Of a stretch of 64,000 nt of DNA, positions 62,692 through 64,000 are shown in pieces; within the stretch, counting starts at the first letter, position 1; each line of letters begins with the position of its first letter. The notes below the pieces were generated by a model. That model was not told the DNA's origin and ran no database searches. It saw only the letters and a program-made list of their open reading frames with translations. Location of the stretch: positions 434,001-498,000 of the forward strand of contig NZ_JACXYY010000001.1 in NCBI RefSeq assembly GCF_014779665.1, read 5' to 3'. The DNA comes from Nocardioides hwasunensis. Its GTDB lineage: Bacteria > Actinomycetota > Actinomycetes > Propionibacteriales > Nocardioidaceae. Made by a program: the position numbers and the translations under genes.

Positions 62692-63468
62692 ATGCCGCTG
62701 ACGCCTGAGGACGTGAGCAACAAGCGCTTTACGCCTGTCCGGCTCCGTGAGGGCTACGACATGGGAGAGGTCGACCAGTTCCTCGACGAGGTCGAGGCCG
62801 AGCTCGCCCGCCTCACGAAGGAGAACGACGACCTCCGGTCCAAGCTCGCCGCGGCCCAGTCCGGCGGCTCCTCGACGCCGGCGCCCGCCTCCGCGTCGTT
62901 CGCTCCTGCTGCCCGGGAGACTGAGCCGGAGCCCGAGCCCGAGCCGCAACCCGAGCCCGAGCCCGCCGCCCCTGCTGCTCCGCTGGCCGCCGCGCCGGCG
63001 CCCGTGCAGACCGAGCGTGTCAGCAACATCGCGGACGCCTCCAACGCTGCGGCGCGCCTGCTCGAGATCGCCACGCGCAACGCCGACGAGCTCGTCGAGG
63101 ACGCCAAGAACGAGGCGGACCGCATCGTCGGCGCCGCGCGCACCAAGTCCGAGCGCGTCGAGGCCGAGGCCAAGACCAAGTCCGACCGCATGGAGGCGGA
63201 CGCCCGCCAGCGCTCGCAGATGCTCGACTCCGAGACCGCCGAGCGTCGCCAGCAGATGTTCGGCGACCTGGAGAAGGAGCGCGACAAGCTCAACAGCGAC
63301 GTGGAGACGCTGCGTCAGTTCGAGCGCGAGTACCGCTCGCGCCTGAAGACCTACTTCACCCAGCAGCTGGAGGCGCTCAACACGGGTGCCGAGAGCCAGG
63401 CGCCGGCCGACACCGGGAGCGCGGCTCCCAAGCGCCTCCGCTCCGTGCTCGGCGACGACGAGAGCTGA
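62692..63468 (+). CDS. wag31: Polar growth/septum-site protein DivIVA (Wag31)
   Basis: 258 residues. N-terminal DivIVA lipid-binding domain (LTPEDVSNKRFTPVRLREGYDMGEVDQFLDEVE pattern, residues 3-38), a first coiled coil, a Pro/Glu-rich linker with an EPEPEP run (about 83-102), and a second long coiled coil (about 115-235). It marks curved membrane at poles and septa and recruits the elongation machinery. GTGAGG lies just upstream of the ATG. A strong terminator follows. Confidence 0.96.
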   Translation: MPLTPEDVSNKRFTPVRLREGYDMGEVDQFLDEVEAELARLTKENDDLRSKLAAAQSGGSSTPAPASASFAPAARETEPEPEPEPQPEPEPAAPAAPLAAAPAPVQTERVSNIADASNAAARLLEIATRNADELVEDAKNEADRIVGAARTKSERVEAEAKTKSDRMEADARQRSQMLDSETAERRQQMFGDLEKERDKLNSDVETLRQFEREYRSRLKTYFTQQLEALNTGAESQAPADTGSAAPKRLRSVLGDDES

Positions 63469-63491
63469 CACCGCGAGCTGAACACGCACCG

Positions 63492-63532
63492 TGCGAGGAC
63501 GACCGCCCCTGGGGGTGGTCGTTCTCGCATTT
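63492..63532 (+). terminator. Strong intrinsic terminator after wag31
   Basis: TGCGAGGACGACC (63492-63504) pairs with GGTCGTTCTCGCA (63517-63529) with one G-U pair, extended by inner CCCC/GGGG pairing, followed by TTT. It closes the dcw transcription unit. Confidence 0.85.
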
Positions 63533-63627
63533 CGGCGAGCCGTGTGTTGGTTCGCCCCCTGCCAGCGGATAGCCTCCCTGCCACCGTGTGGTTCAAGCCA
63601 CACCCGACGCACCGGAGGCCCTCGGAG

Positions 63628-64000
63628 ATGGCTGGTAGCACGCGCAAGTCCCTGGCAGGCACCGCCGCTGCTGCAGCGAAGCGGGTGATCGGGCGGCGAG
63701 GTGGCTCGACGGAGGCTGCGGCATCGAAGCAGGCCCCGGCGAAGAAGGCGACAGCGAAGAAGGCCGCCGCGACGAAGGCCGCTCCGGCGAAGAAGGCCGC
63801 GCCGGCCGAGAAGGCTCCGGCGAAGAAGGCCGCTCCGGCGAAGAAGGCCGCCCCGGCGAAGAAGGCTCCGGCGAAGAAGGCCGCCCCGGCGAAGAAGGCT
63901 CCCGCGAAGAAGGCCGCCCCGGCGAAGAAGGCTCCCGCGAAGAAGGCCGCCCCGGCGAAGAAGGCAGCGGTCACGCCTGCGCCAGCGACCAAGAAGGCAC
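63628..64000 (+). CDS. Lys/Ala/Pro-rich protein, N-terminal part (cut by window edge)
   Basis: 124 residues visible: MAGSTRKSLAGTAAAAAKRVIGRRG, then a histone H1-like tract of A-P-A-K-K and A-A-P-A-K-K repeats to the edge. Very basic, likely to contact DNA, RNA or acidic surfaces. In related actinobacteria the gene after wag31 often encodes a DksA/TraR-type zinc-finger protein with such a tail, so a C4 zinc finger may follow outside the window (inference). The ATG has GGAG only two bases upstream and GGAGG 12-16 bases upstream. Confidence 0.7.
   Translation, partial: MAGSTRKSLAGTAAAAAKRVIGRRGGSTEAAASKQAPAKKATAKKAAATKAAPAKKAAPAEKAPAKKAAPAKKAAPAKKAPAKKAAPAKKAPAKKAAPAKKAPAKKAAPAKKAAVTPAPATKKA
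63865..63963 (+). repeat. Three 33-bp tandem coding repeats (A-P-A-K-K-A-A-P-A-K-K)
   Basis: Units begin at 63865, 63898 and 63931 and are nearly identical at DNA level (only CCG/CCC wobble changes). Related, shorter units extend back to about 63736. In-frame length variation by slippage or recombination is expected. Confidence 0.85.

Noticed and set aside
63736..63963. Possible CRISPR-like or noncoding tandem repeat
   Set aside because: The units are contiguous without spacers, multiples of three in length and in frame with a plausible Lys/Ala/Pro-rich protein.

Overview
The window is chromosomal DNA of a high-GC actinobacterium, most likely a Nocardioides-type member of the Nocardioidaceae. 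The base composition, the frequent GTG starts and the many 4-base start/stop overlaps point that way. So do the actinobacterial families present: MacS-type histidine kinase, class II DAHP synthase, PknL/Rv2175c pair, DUF3040, SAV_6107 HEPN protein, DivIVA/Wag31, SepF and YggT. From memory, the backbone order matches the Mycobacterium tuberculosis block running from fadD15 (Rv2187) through Rv2185c, Rv2182c, aroG (Rv2178c), pknL, Rv2175c, idsA2, Rv2172c and Rv2169c to the mraZ-wag31 cell-division cluster (Rv2166c-Rv2145c). Lineage-specific genes are interspersed. I saw no phage, insertion sequence, CRISPR array, rRNA or tRNA.

Layout. Positions 1-8.8 kb hold lipid and central-metabolism genes (acyl-CoA ligase, START-like protein, ROK glucokinase, TIGR00300 protein, hydrolase, PlsC) and a histidine kinase / flavin-reductase-like / response-regulator set. 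Positions 8.85-11.4 kb form a leftward surface operon: DUF4397 protein, class F-type sortase, membrane-anchored Pro-rich protein. Positions 11.5-21.8 kb hold arylamine N-acetyltransferase, GNAT, coiled-coil protein, glycerol kinase, DUF1028, MFS, PPi-dependent phosphofructokinase, APC permease and a phosphoesterase-like lipoprotein. Positions 21.9-30.2 kb hold DAHP synthase, threonine aldolase, a zinc-ribbon/discoidin membrane protein, EamA transporter, PknL, the Rv2175c-like protein, and a secreted RNase Sa-type ribonuclease with its barstar inhibitor. Positions 30.2-39.1 kb hold polyprenyl synthase, MetF, SIMPL, a CrtI-like oxidoreductase, DUF4126, YbaK, and then a HEPN / methyltransferase / DinB group headed by a perfect LexA-type SOS box, followed by DUF3040. 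Positions 39.2-43.9 kb are a MoxR / DUF58 / transglutaminase operon. Positions 44.2-63.5 kb are the complete dcw cluster: mraZ, a small membrane protein, rsmH, ftsL-like, ftsI, murE, murF, mraY, murD, ftsW, murG, murC, ftsQ, ftsZ, pgeF, yggS, sepF, yggT, wag31. A Lys/Ala/Pro-rich protein starts at the right edge.

How the genes work together. The dcw genes build the lipid II precursor (MurC-F, MraY, MurG), polymerise it at the septum (FtsW/FtsI with FtsQ and FtsL) and position the division and polar-growth machinery (FtsZ, SepF, YggT, Wag31). The cluster is headed by four MraZ boxes at an exact 10-bp period lying over its promoter. A long imperfect hairpin between mraZ and rsmH fits the actinobacterial mraW RNA motif. 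PknL with its PASTA domains is the likely wall-sensing kinase.

The most striking observations are these. First, the SOS box upstream of a HEPN protein that keeps an R-x4-H ribonuclease motif, in a run that ends in DNA polymerase IV. Second, the RNase Sa/barstar pair translationally coupled to the PknL-substrate gene. Third, the candidate mraW RNA with an unassigned 53-residue membrane protein. Fourth, a TANNNT hexamer placed 6 or 7 bases before the start codon of at least 17 genes, suggesting widespread leaderless transcription.
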